Source of the DNA: Planctomycetota bacterium
Lineage (GTDB): Bacteria; Planctomycetota; Phycisphaerae; Phycisphaerales; Phycisphaeraceae
DNA length: 12,398 nt
NCBI GenBank assembly: GCA_029267795.1
Contig: JAJUHR010000023.1
Coordinates: 1 to 12,398, forward strand
Direction: 5' to 3'
Part shown: in pieces, positions 1 through 6,647 of the stretch
How the letters are laid out: each line of letters begins with the position of its first letter
Numbering within the stretch: the stretch's first letter is position 1
The notes under the pieces: generated by a model
Databases searched by the model: none
The model's input: only the letters and a program-made list of their open reading frames with translations
Told to the model about the DNA's origin: nothing
Made by a program: the position numbers and the translations under genes

Positions 1-927
1 GGGCAGGCCGTACCGCTGCTGCAAGGCGTTGAAATCCCTGCACATCGCCCCGGGCAGTGGTATGGGCGGGCCCGGGTTTCGTCGCGGGCGATCGAGCAAG
101 GTGATCGCTGCGTCGATCCAACACTGCGCAGCTCCTACGCCCAGAAAATCCCCGAGCGATTGCAAGGTTTGCCGGGCGGAAGTGGTCAAATGGTCGTAGG
201 TGAACTCGAGCAGCCTGTCTCCTAAGCGGTCCCGCCAGCGGTCGACCTCGCCGAGGCTGACGAGCCATTCGTAGGCTGCGCGGGCTTCCTTCGTGGTCAG
301 CCCGGACACCTCGTCGAGGTAGTGCCCAGCGGCGGCGCCGTCCCGGGCCAAGTAGTGCCACTTGGAGTAGCCGTTGCCCCACCAGGGGTTCAAGTTGGGC
401 ATGCCAGCGATTCGGTACCCCTCGACCGAGGCGATCAAAGCGATCGATCGGCACACGTCGACCCCATCCCGCACGATGTGCACGTAACGCGCTCCCGGTG
501 CCAAAGCTTCGAGGAAGCCCAGGCGCATCGTGTTGTGAGGCGTTTTTTCGACGACCAGAGCCCCTGCGGATTTGCCCTTGGGGTGCAGGATCAGCCGCTC
601 GAATCGCACCCTGACTTCTTCCGAGACGTGCGAGCGATCCATGAACAGGCGCGCCTCGGGATGCCCGAACAGGTGACCGGCGTCGGTGACGGGAGTGACC
701 GCGTTCCAGAGATGGTAAGGCTCATTGAGGTAGAAGACCTTGGAGTGCAGGCCGATCCCCTGCCCTAAAACCGTCGTGCCGGACCGCCCACACCCGATGA
801 TGAAAGCCGGTGGGCGGCTGTCCGTCCGCTGGGCTTGCGAGATCGGCCGTCGGGCCCGGCGCTGCGCGGACCGCCTGAGCCACGCGTATTTAACGGCACG
901 GCCGTAGGGCTTGAGGGATTCGAACAT
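1..927 (-). CDS. Sulfotransferase family protein (Sulfotransfer_1/3 type), C-terminus beyond left edge
   Basis: The reading frame starts with ATG at 927-925 and stays open to base 1, giving 309 residues without a stop, so the C-terminus is missing. A stop codon lies four codons upstream in frame and no other start intervenes, which fixes the start. The PAPS 5'-phosphosulfate-binding loop is visible as FIIGCGRSGTTVL at residues 42-54, and the 3'-phosphate-binding segment as RYVHIVRDGVDVCRS at 147-161; VEKTPHN at 126-132 is also typical of bacterial sulfotransferases. The family transfers sulfate from PAPS to a hydroxyl or amine of a sugar, lipid or protein. There is no signal peptide, so it is probably cytoplasmic. 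The substrate cannot be read from sequence; the polysaccharide setting suggests a sugar. The gene diverges from the plus-strand glycosyltransferase. No clear ribosome binding site precedes it. Confidence 0.9.
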   Translation of the reverse strand, partial: MFESLKPYGRAVKYAWLRRSAQRRARRPISQAQRTDSRPPAFIIGCGRSGTTVLGQGIGLHSKVFYLNEPYHLWNAVTPVTDAGHLFGHPEARLFMDRSHVSEEVRVRFERLILHPKGKSAGALVVEKTPHNTMRLGFLEALAPGARYVHIVRDGVDVCRSIALIASVEGYRIAGMPNLNPWWGNGYSKWHYLARDGAAAGHYLDEVSGLTTKEARAAYEWLVSLGEVDRWRDRLGDRLLEFTYDHLTTSARQTLQSLGDFLGVGAAQCWIDAAITLLDRPRRNPGPPIPLPGAMCRDFNALQQRYGLP

Positions 928-1139
928 CGCGTGTTCTTATACGTTCACAAGAACGACCTACCTTTGAGCCGGGTGAACGCGATCCAGTGTCATGGGCCGT
1001 CGATCATATCGTTCCCGGCGGAGCGCTTCGCCGTGCTTGCAAAAAAAGCTTGGGTTCGCGAAATGACCTCCCTTCGGGAAAGTAGAATTACGACCCTGTA
1101 AAGTCAATGCTCCGGATCGGAGCGGATCGGCGCCAACGG
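928..1139. other. Divergent intergenic region between sulfotransferase and glycosyltransferase
   Basis: This spacer separates two divergent genes and should hold promoters for both. An inverted repeat, GTTCTT at 933-938 and AAGAAC at 949-954 with a 10-base spacer, sits directly before the minus-strand sulfotransferase start and could be an operator or a leader hairpin. An A7 run lies at 1041-1047. No coding region is supported apart from the possible 11-residue N-terminal extension of the glycosyltransferase from ATG 1107. Confidence 0.5.
1083..1088 (+). promoter_or_regulatory. Candidate -10 box for the plus-strand glycosyltransferase
   Basis: TAGAAT matches the sigma-70 consensus TATAAT in five of six positions. 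No good -35 element lies at normal spacing; ATGACC at 1063-1068 is only 14 bases upstream. If real, transcription would begin near 1095, leaving a leader of about 45 bases to the preferred ATG at 1140. This is a consensus match by eye only. Confidence 0.25.
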
Positions 1140-2327
1140 ATGAAGGTCGTGCACGTCATATCGGGGCTGGATCCCCGGAGCGGGGGCCCAACTATCGCCC
1201 TGTTCGGACTGACCAAGGCCCTGGTGAAGACAGGAACACGTGTCGAGGTGGTGGGGACGGTCCGCTCGGACCCCGCCGCGGACACAGCTATGGTCAGTGA
1301 ACTGCGGTCCCACGGGGTCGACGTGAAAGCGATCGGGCCGGCTCGCGGGCTTTTGTCACGCCATCCCCGCATCCGTCCTACGTTGCAGGCGGCCCTGGCG
1401 GGGGCGGACATCGTGCACATCCACGCGCTGTGGGAAGAGGTGCAGCACCGCGCGGCCCGGCTGGCGTACCGGGCGGGAGTGCCCTACGTCCTTAGCCCCC
1501 ACGGCATGCTCGACCCCTGGTCCCTGACGCAGGGTCGGCTCAAGAAACGGCTATACCTGATGTGGCGGCTAAGGAAAAACCTGGACCGCGCCGCGGCGAT
1601 CCACTTCACCAGCACGACCGAGCGCGATGTGGTTGCCCCGCTGCGGCTGCGTCCACCGACGATCGTCGTGCCCAACGGGATCGACCTGACGGAGTTCGAA
1701 CAGCTGCCCCCCAAGGGCACGTTCCGGGCTCGGTACCCTCAGATCGGTGACCGGCTGGTCGTGCTTTTCTTGAGCCGGGTCCACCCCGGTAAAGGCCTGG
1801 ACCTGCTCGTCCCCGCGTTTGCACGGGCGGATACACGCGGGGCCATGTTGGTGATCGCCGGGCCGGGTGAAGCCACGTACCTTTCCCAGGTCCAGCAGTG
1901 GGTGCGGGAAAACGGGCTGACAGATCGGACGATCTTCACGGGGATGCTCTACGGCCCCGAACGCGTCGCTGCCCTGGCGGACGCGGACCTGTTCGTGTTG
2001 CCGAGCGATCACGAAAATTTTGGGATCGCGGTGGTGGAGGCGCTGGCGGCCCGCACGCCCGTGATCATCTCCGACCAAGTGAACATCCACGACCAGATCA
2101 CCGCTGCGGGCGTCGGCCAGGTCGTGCCGACCCGCGTGGAAGACCTGTCTTCCCAACTGACGCGTTGGCTGGGGGACCCGGTGTTGCGGGCTGCTGCGGC
2201 GGAGCGGGCCCGGCCGTTCGTTTGGCAACACTACGATTGGCAACAGATCGCTAGGCGATGGGTCGAGCATTATTCGCGTCTGAGTTCAAGTGCTGGCCGC
2301 CGCGAGGATGGCTGGGGCAGGGCGTAA
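1140..2327 (+). CDS. Glycosyltransferase, GT4-like (GT-B fold)
   Basis: This protein of 395 residues is a probable retaining glycosyltransferase that adds a sugar from a nucleotide-sugar donor to a lipid-linked oligosaccharide on the cytoplasmic side of the inner membrane. The N-terminal acceptor domain opens with MKVVHVISGLDPRSGGPT, the usual GT4 start with a Gly-rich loop. VHIHALWE is at 92-99 and SPHGMLDPWSL at 119-129. The C-terminal donor domain shows VVPNGIDL at 176-183, FLSRVHPGKGLDLL at 210-223 and the EX7E motif E292-E300 in HENFGIAVVEAL. An ATG at 1107 would add 11 residues (MLRIGADRRQR) unlike family N-termini, so 1140 is preferred, although neither start has a well-placed Shine-Dalgarno site. 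It is the only plus-strand gene and converges on the flippase. Its donor and acceptor sugars are unknown. Confidence 0.92.
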   Translation: MKVVHVISGLDPRSGGPTIALFGLTKALVKTGTRVEVVGTVRSDPAADTAMVSELRSHGVDVKAIGPARGLLSRHPRIRPTLQAALAGADIVHIHALWEEVQHRAARLAYRAGVPYVLSPHGMLDPWSLTQGRLKKRLYLMWRLRKNLDRAAAIHFTSTTERDVVAPLRLRPPTIVVPNGIDLTEFEQLPPKGTFRARYPQIGDRLVVLFLSRVHPGKGLDLLVPAFARADTRGAMLVIAGPGEATYLSQVQQWVRENGLTDRTIFTGMLYGPERVAALADADLFVLPSDHENFGIAVVEALAARTPVIISDQVNIHDQITAAGVGQVVPTRVEDLSSQLTRWLGDPVLRAAAAERARPFVWQHYDWQQIARRWVEHYSRLSSSAGRREDGWGRA

Positions 2328-2413
2328 CGATGCCTCGGCATTTGCTGTGGTGTCGTTTCGCTCCACCACGGGCATCACGGGCCTCATTACGACACACCCA
2401 TACGAAAAGCGAT

Positions 2414-4003
2414 TTATTCCGAGGCGGAGCCGTGAGGCCGGCTAATCAGACCGAGGCGTCGCGCCGCAGCGTCCCAGAGCCGGCGACGCTCGTGCGGTTC
2501 GAGGACGAAGGCCGTAGCCAGCGCCACATACACCACGCCGTAAGCCGCCGCTGCGCCCGCCAGCCAGAACAGGTTCCACCTTGGGACCCACTGCTCCGCC
2601 GCCAGCAGGATCGGGGCGCACAACAACGCGATCGCCAGGGGCTTGGCCAGGGGGGCGAACAGCTCGCGAATACTCACGCCCAGGAGCGAGGCTGCGATCA
2701 CGGGGAGCACCCCCATGTGGATGATCAGCAGCACGAGGCTGTATGAATACGCGGGGCCGAGAAAGCGGATGCTCTGCGGGAGAGACCAAACCAGCAGGGT
2801 GGCCAGGCCGGGGCTGATCAGCCCGCCAAGCAAGACCACGGGAGCGTACCGGCGGATGTGCCCAGCTCCGTAGAGGATCCTCACCCATCCGTCGGCGATC
2901 GCTTGCACCGTGATCCCCAGGCTCAGCGCCCGGATGATCGTCACGGTGGGGGGGATGGAAGTGGCGGGGTCCTCGATGCGCGGGCCAACCCAGACGTGCA
3001 GGAACGGGTCGGCCAGGAGCATCATCCCCAGGGCGGTAGGGAACGTCACGAGCCCATGGAGGCGGGTGGAGTGGTACACGAGCCGGCTGAGCGAATCCTT
3101 GTGGCCGACGGTGCTCAGGCGCGCCGCCACGGCGTCGACGCCGGCGGTCATGCCCGTCGCAATCATCCGCACGTAGCTGGTGGCCTGCACGGCCAAGCCG
3201 AAGATCAGGTTGCCGAACAGCCCGAATGCCAGGTTCATGATGATCGCATCAAGACGCAGGTGCAGGTTGCCCGCAGTCACCACGGCCAGGTTCCACTTGC
3301 CCATCCCCAGCAGACCCTTGAAGTGGGCCCATGAGGCGTTGGAGAGAGCCGGGACCAGCCGACGGTCGGACGTCATGAGGATCACCACCGCCGAGACTTG
3401 GGCCGCCAGCGCCGTCCCCGAGGACCACAGGCCGAAGCGGACGATGTTCCCGCTGACGTCCGCCTGGGTGGCCCAGAGCAGCAGGACGGCCGAGATCAGG
3501 TCGCAGCTGCGTATGACCACCCTCCAAAGGTTGGCCTCGAGCATCCGTTCGCTGATCACGTACATGTTGAACGCTGGCGCCAGCAACACGACAAAGAAGA
3601 TGTACGTGCCGCGAGCAGCGACAAGCCGCCGACCCGCGGGGATCATCGCTTCGGGGATCTGCAGCCAGGGCAGGGCGAACAACACGCCGACAAAGATCAG
3701 CATCGCCACGATCGCGGCGACGGAGCTTAAGACCAGCGCGGAGTTGTAGACGCCCTTGAAATATTCCGGGTCCCGGCGGTGGTGGGCGTTGCCCAGCTCA
3801 CGGATCATGCAGTCCGAGACGATCTCCTGGATCATGGCCGAGAACCCGACCGTAGAGGCCAACAGGGTGATCATCGCGAACGCGTCGTTGCCGAGCGTCC
3901 GCAGCAGCAGCCGCACAACGACCAAGCCGATCAGGCAGGTGGTCATCAGCCTCGCGTAGTTGGACGTGATGCGGATCAGGCCCCGTCGTGCTTCCGAGCT
4001 CAC
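2414..4003 (-). CDS. Wzx-type polysaccharide flippase (MOP/MATE superfamily)
   Basis: This 529-residue integral membrane protein has about 12-14 hydrophobic segments and few charged stretches, the size and pattern of Wzx/PST exporters that flip undecaprenyl-linked repeat units to the periplasmic face. The N-terminus (RITSNYARLMTTCLIGLVVV, residues 11-30) resembles the first helix of this family: a short basic-polar lead, then a helix. The rest alternates helices with short loops, for example SVAAIVAMLIFVGVLFALPW. The start is GTG at 4003-4001, supported by AGAGGGAG six bases upstream. The C-terminus after the last helix is short and basic (RRRLWDAAARRLG). The gene lies 133 bases downstream of the exported-protein gene on the same strand and ends tail-to-tail with the plus-strand glycosyltransferase. 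Other MOP families such as MurJ or drug/sodium antiporters are less likely given the locus. Confidence 0.85.
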   Translation of the reverse strand: MSSEARRGLIRITSNYARLMTTCLIGLVVVRLLLRTLGNDAFAMITLLASTVGFSAMIQEIVSDCMIRELGNAHHRRDPEYFKGVYNSALVLSSVAAIVAMLIFVGVLFALPWLQIPEAMIPAGRRLVAARGTYIFFVVLLAPAFNMYVISERMLEANLWRVVIRSCDLISAVLLLWATQADVSGNIVRFGLWSSGTALAAQVSAVVILMTSDRRLVPALSNASWAHFKGLLGMGKWNLAVVTAGNLHLRLDAIIMNLAFGLFGNLIFGLAVQATSYVRMIATGMTAGVDAVAARLSTVGHKDSLSRLVYHSTRLHGLVTFPTALGMMLLADPFLHVWVGPRIEDPATSIPPTVTIIRALSLGITVQAIADGWVRILYGAGHIRRYAPVVLLGGLISPGLATLLVWSLPQSIRFLGPAYSYSLVLLIIHMGVLPVIAASLLGVSIRELFAPLAKPLAIALLCAPILLAAEQWVPRWNLFWLAGAAAAYGVVYVALATAFVLEPHERRRLWDAAARRLGLISRPHGSASE

Positions 4004-4009
4004 GGCTTA

Positions 4010-4017
4010 CTCCCTCT
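4010..4017 (-). promoter_or_regulatory. Ribosome binding site deciding the GTG start of the flippase
   Basis: On the minus strand AGAGGGAG lies six bases before GTG 4003-4001. It is purine rich and pairs well with the anti-Shine-Dalgarno sequence, supporting a GTG start rather than a downstream Met codon. Confidence 0.7.
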
Positions 4018-4063
4018 GGGGCGGGCGCTGGCAAGACAGCGGCCGCGCCGCCCAAGTTGGGAG

Positions 4064-4078
4064 AGTATACCCCCCCCC
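4064..4078 (-). promoter_or_regulatory. Possible -10 box (TATACT) next to a G9 tract upstream of the flippase
   Basis: On the minus strand nine consecutive G (4078-4070) are followed directly by TATACT (4069-4064), five of six matches to the -10 consensus. The G tract would fall in the -35/-10 spacer. No recognisable -35 hexamer is seen 16-18 bases upstream. The element is about 60 bases before the flippase GTG. Confidence 0.25.
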
Positions 4079-4136
4079 AGCTAGGGAAGCGCGGCCGGTT
4101 GGTGTGGACGCGTCGAATCAAGGCCTAGGTGGCTTT

Positions 4137-5120
4137 TTATTTCTTTTTCACTGCCGTCCTCGCAGCCACCGGTTGGGTCGCAGCCTGGCGGGCGCTCGAG
4201 CTGCCGGCCTCGAGGACCTTGGTCATATCGATATTCAGGTGAAGGAGCCTTCGCACGGGGATCGCCGCGGTGAAGCCGCTGCGAAGCACGCTGGAATATT
4301 CAGGCAACTCCCATCCGGTCTGTTTCCAGCTCTTGTTCAGTGCCGGCAGGTTGCCCAATCGGACGATCTCGCCCTTGATCTGGGACTGTGGGACGGCCCA
4401 CTTCTCATGGATTTTCCTGATCTGCTGGGTCGAGACGATCACGTTGAACTCACACCAATGCGGTTGCTTGACCGATGGCCAGCCCTCAACGTAGACCCTC
4501 ACCCCCGAGTCACGCAGGCCCTTGATGAATTGGTACGCTGGATGGTCCGCTGGCGCACTCGTTACCGCGTCGAATCCGATGCTCATGCCGGCTTGCATAG
4601 CGGGCTCGAGGCTTTTCCAGGCCCGCCGGTGCCACTCGGCCAAGTCACCCGACGCCAAGAGTTGTTTGAAATCCTGATCGAGGACGAGGGACCCGAGATA
4701 GGCGATGACTTCAACCTTCGGGCCGTTTTGGCCGGACGTCAGTGGACTCCAGGCAGAGACGAAGTCTTTGTAGAGCCACGTCAGGCTCGCTTTCTGGGCT
4801 TCGAGGTATTGGTCGAATTGCATCACCTCGCGCGGCAGCGTGCCGAAGGGATTGTGCAGCTCGACGCGGCGAACCCCCCAATCGAGCACCGGCTGGACGT
4901 GGGTATCAACAAAACCTTGCCAGCCGCCCGTCTTGATGCCCCAACCGACCCGTCGATCTTCGTTGCGGGTGGTAGAGCCCCCAATGAGGAAATAACCGAC
5001 AAGCCTGTCTTTTCCGGTAGGCTTGACAGCCGATGTGGTTTGTTGTGCACACGCGTCCGATCCAACCGCCAACGCCACGGCCAAACCAAAAGCACGAAGT
5101 GCTTTGGGGTGTCGTCCCAT
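4137..5120 (-). CDS. Exported protein of unknown function, possible TIM-barrel fold
   Basis: I do not recognise a named family for this 327-residue protein. Residues 1-25 look like a signal peptide: basic MGRHPKALR, a hydrophobic stretch FGLAVALAVG, then a likely signal peptidase I site after ACA at 23-25. The nearby Cys24 has a poor lipobox, so a lipoprotein is unlikely. The mature part alternates hydrophobic strands and helices: VGYFLIGG (41-48), GVRRVELHNPFG (82-93), KVEVIAYLGSL (135-145), MSIGFDAV (179-186), GVRVYVEGWP (206-215) and EFNVIVST (224-231). Acidic residues E87, D184 and E212 sit at the ends of predicted strands, as in many TIM-barrel glycoside hydrolases, but this is only a resemblance. 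The tail (about 304-327) is Ala/Ser-rich and ends in three Lys. A strong GAGGAGGT ribosome site fixes the ATG start. Its place between polymerase and flippase suggests a periplasmic or surface role with the polysaccharide. Confidence 0.85.
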   Translation of the reverse strand: MGRHPKALRAFGLAVALAVGSDACAQQTTSAVKPTGKDRLVGYFLIGGSTTRNEDRRVGWGIKTGGWQGFVDTHVQPVLDWGVRRVELHNPFGTLPREVMQFDQYLEAQKASLTWLYKDFVSAWSPLTSGQNGPKVEVIAYLGSLVLDQDFKQLLASGDLAEWHRRAWKSLEPAMQAGMSIGFDAVTSAPADHPAYQFIKGLRDSGVRVYVEGWPSVKQPHWCEFNVIVSTQQIRKIHEKWAVPQSQIKGEIVRLGNLPALNKSWKQTGWELPEYSSVLRSGFTAAIPVRRLLHLNIDMTKVLEAGSSSARQAATQPVAARTAVKKK

Positions 5121-5126
5121 CTCCAG

Positions 5127-5134
5127 ACCTCCTC
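5127..5134 (-). promoter_or_regulatory. Strong ribosome binding site of the exported-protein gene
   Basis: On the minus strand GAGGAGGT ends six bases before ATG 5120-5118. It is the best Shine-Dalgarno match in the window and confirms that the minus-strand frame is the real gene, not the 401-codon antisense frame over the same bases. Confidence 0.8.
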
Positions 5135-5178
5135 AAAAGATGCTAGGACAGCAAGTTCCACCTAACTTACTAAGTATG

Positions 5179-5196
5179 CAAAATGGCAACATTTTG
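5179..5196. repeat. Perfect 7-bp inverted repeat, possible operator
   Basis: CAAAATG (5179-5185) and CATTTTG (5190-5196) are exact inverted copies around GCAA. The repeat lies in the 126-base spacer about 60 bases upstream of the exported-protein start and about 50 bases past the polymerase stop. There is no T run after it on the minus strand, so a terminator is unlikely; an operator or a leader hairpin is possible. A G6 run flanks it at 5196-5201. Confidence 0.4.
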
Positions 5197-5246
5197 GGGG
5201 GAACTTTCGGCATGAATTCAGGCAGGGGTGTGTGAAAATATGATGC

Positions 5247-6569
5247 CTACCGCGACTGGACGGCTTGGCCCACCCACCCCATGCCCTGCAAGAGCTTGCC
5301 CACCGTTACCATACAGATCCCAGCGCTGGCAAATGTAAAGAGGAAAATATTCACAAATAGCGAGGGGTCCCCCCTGGCCAGCCCCAATATTTGACCGAGT
5401 GCGGAGCCTACAGCAAGAACTACGAACGGACTAGACAAGGTGTTCTGCACCAGCTGATCGAAGAATCGGACAAAGAGCCCCAAGAATATCGCGTAGGTTA
5501 CCAACGCGTACCACCCTCCTTCCCCGGCAGCATTGCCGACGATCCCCGGCGGGAGAGTCAGGCTGCGCCAGTCGACATTGCGGATTTTGGCTTGCTGGGG
5601 TATCAGCTTGCTCAGTGGCAGGGGCTTGTCAGGCCACCAAGCCCGGGGGATGTCGATCGCCACAGTGTACCAAAGGGTCATCAAGTGACGGTATTCGAAG
5701 CGCTCGGGGTAATTTTCGATGACCCACATCGCTGCTGCCGCGGTTCCTTGGCCGGACAGCAGTTGCCACATGCCTTCCCCCACTTGTCCGCTGTGCACGA
5801 CGGCTTGGAGATGCTCTTGAGCAGTTCGTTCTCTTTCAGATGAGGTTCGTACGCTTGTGAATAGTGCGACAACGATCAGGGGACCAATGCTAACCACTGC
5901 GAGCCGATAGAGCAGACGGCTCAGGGGCAAATATCGCCAATAGCTGTAGTACATGCCCCAAATCAGGGCGCCGAACACCGCGATCAGGGGACGCCTGCCG
6001 AATTCTCCCCATACTGCGTTAGCCAGGTTCACTACGACGATCAACAACCCCACGAGGATCATCGCCGGGTTCAGCAGCCGCCGGCCCCAGACCCACCCCA
6101 CCAACCCGCAAGCGATAGCAGCGAACCCAATGGCCGCATAATTGGCCAGGATCGCGAGCAGCGACACCTGCAGGGCCATCCGCAGGACGATGCCAACCAG
6201 GGTTAGGATCATCCCCATCGTGAGCAGGAAGAACCCAGTGGGGGCTGCTGTGGTTTGCGGGAGTTTGCCCGCCAGCCACCGCACGATCCATCCCTGCCGG
6301 TAGGCCCATAGGAAGACCAGCACGAACACTGTGCACATCACCGCGAACTGCAAACCCGCCTGACGCGGGTACCTCACGCGATAGTTTCCGAAGTCGTCCA
6401 GGTAGAGGCTGACCGCGGCACTGCTGAGTTGGAAGACGATGAAGCCGACGAGGAACAGGTTGCGCAAGCTTAACAGGTCGTGCGCCTTACGGTGATGCTC
6501 CCACACCATCATGAGGATGAGCAGGCCGCTGAGCGCCCAGAAGTAAAGTCCTAAAGCCGTGGTGTTCAC
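5247..6569 (-). CDS. Wzy-type oligosaccharide repeat-unit polymerase
   Basis: This 440-residue inner-membrane protein has around ten or more hydrophobic segments (for example 6-22, 36-56, 72-90, 112-132, 169-187, 222-238, 352-368, 381-397, 404-426). A long hydrophilic loop at about 239-350 carries IPRAWWPDKP (307-316) and TLPPGIVGNAAGEGG (338-352). These resemble the conserved loop of oligosaccharide repeat unit polymerases, which join flipped repeat units on the periplasmic face. GEFGRRPL at 188-195 is another conserved-looking Arg-rich motif. The start is GTG at 6569-6567 with AGGAAGGGA eight bases upstream. It follows the sulfotransferase by 78 bases and precedes the exported-protein gene by 126. 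An O-antigen ligase (WaaL) is a related alternative, but the IPR...PDKP loop favours a polymerase. Linkage and substrate are not readable. Confidence 0.85.
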   Translation of the reverse strand: MNTTALGLYFWALSGLLILMMVWEHHRKAHDLLSLRNLFLVGFIVFQLSSAAVSLYLDDFGNYRVRYPRQAGLQFAVMCTVFVLVFLWAYRQGWIVRWLAGKLPQTTAAPTGFFLLTMGMILTLVGIVLRMALQVSLLAILANYAAIGFAAIACGLVGWVWGRRLLNPAMILVGLLIVVVNLANAVWGEFGRRPLIAVFGALIWGMYYSYWRYLPLSRLLYRLAVVSIGPLIVVALFTSVRTSSERERTAQEHLQAVVHSGQVGEGMWQLLSGQGTAAAAMWVIENYPERFEYRHLMTLWYTVAIDIPRAWWPDKPLPLSKLIPQQAKIRNVDWRSLTLPPGIVGNAAGEGGWYALVTYAIFLGLFVRFFDQLVQNTLSSPFVVLAVGSALGQILGLARGDPSLFVNIFLFTFASAGICMVTVGKLLQGMGWVGQAVQSR

Positions 6570-6577
6570 CTCACGAT

Positions 6578-6586
6578 TCCCTTCCT
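6578..6586 (-). promoter_or_regulatory. Ribosome binding site deciding the GTG start of the polymerase
   Basis: On the minus strand AGGAAGGGA lies eight bases before GTG 6569-6567, supporting that GTG as the initiator just ahead of the first membrane helix. Confidence 0.65.
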
Positions 6587-6607
6587 GATCGATGCGGGGA
6601 CGTTGAC

Positions 6608-6641
6608 CCTTCGCGGAAGGTTTTAATCGCCTCTGGAGGCG
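6608..6641 (-). other. Two small hairpins between sulfotransferase and polymerase genes
   Basis: The 78-base spacer holds two inverted repeats: CGCCTC/GAGGCG (6628-6641, 2-base centre) and CCTTC/GAAGG (6608-6620, 3-base loop). Read on the minus strand the first is followed by ATTAAAACC, not a T run, so full termination is doubtful; they could attenuate or stabilise the transcript. On the plus strand the second is followed by TTTT, but no plus-strand gene is nearby. Confidence 0.3.
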
Positions 6642-6647
6642 CCCGCA

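Noticed and set aside
322..768. 148-codon plus-strand open frame at the left end
   Set aside because: The minus strand here carries a clear sulfotransferase with both PAPS-binding motifs; the plus frame has no recognisable features.
1107..1139. Earlier ATG for the plus-strand glycosyltransferase
   Set aside because: The extra 11 residues are unlike family N-termini, which begin at the first strand as MKVVHVIS does; no ribosome site favours it. It cannot be fully excluded.
1569..2270. 233-codon minus-strand open frame
   Set aside because: It is antisense to a glycosyltransferase with full family motifs and has a His/Pro/Arg-rich composition typical of a shadow frame.
4120..4146. Plus-strand stem AAGGCC/GGCTTT followed by a T-rich stretch
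   Set aside because: The T-rich part is the Lys codons and stop of the minus-strand exported-protein gene. The stem includes a G-U pair, and on the minus strand it does not form well, so it is not a terminator for that gene.
3960..5165. 401-codon plus-strand open frame
   Set aside because: It lies antisense over the exported-protein gene and the spacer before the flippase. The minus-strand gene has a signal peptide and a strong ribosome site; the plus-strand product resembles nothing and is an effect of high GC.
6608..6624. Plus-strand hairpin followed by TTTT, terminator-like
   Set aside because: No plus-strand gene is present upstream to terminate, and the stem is only five pairs.
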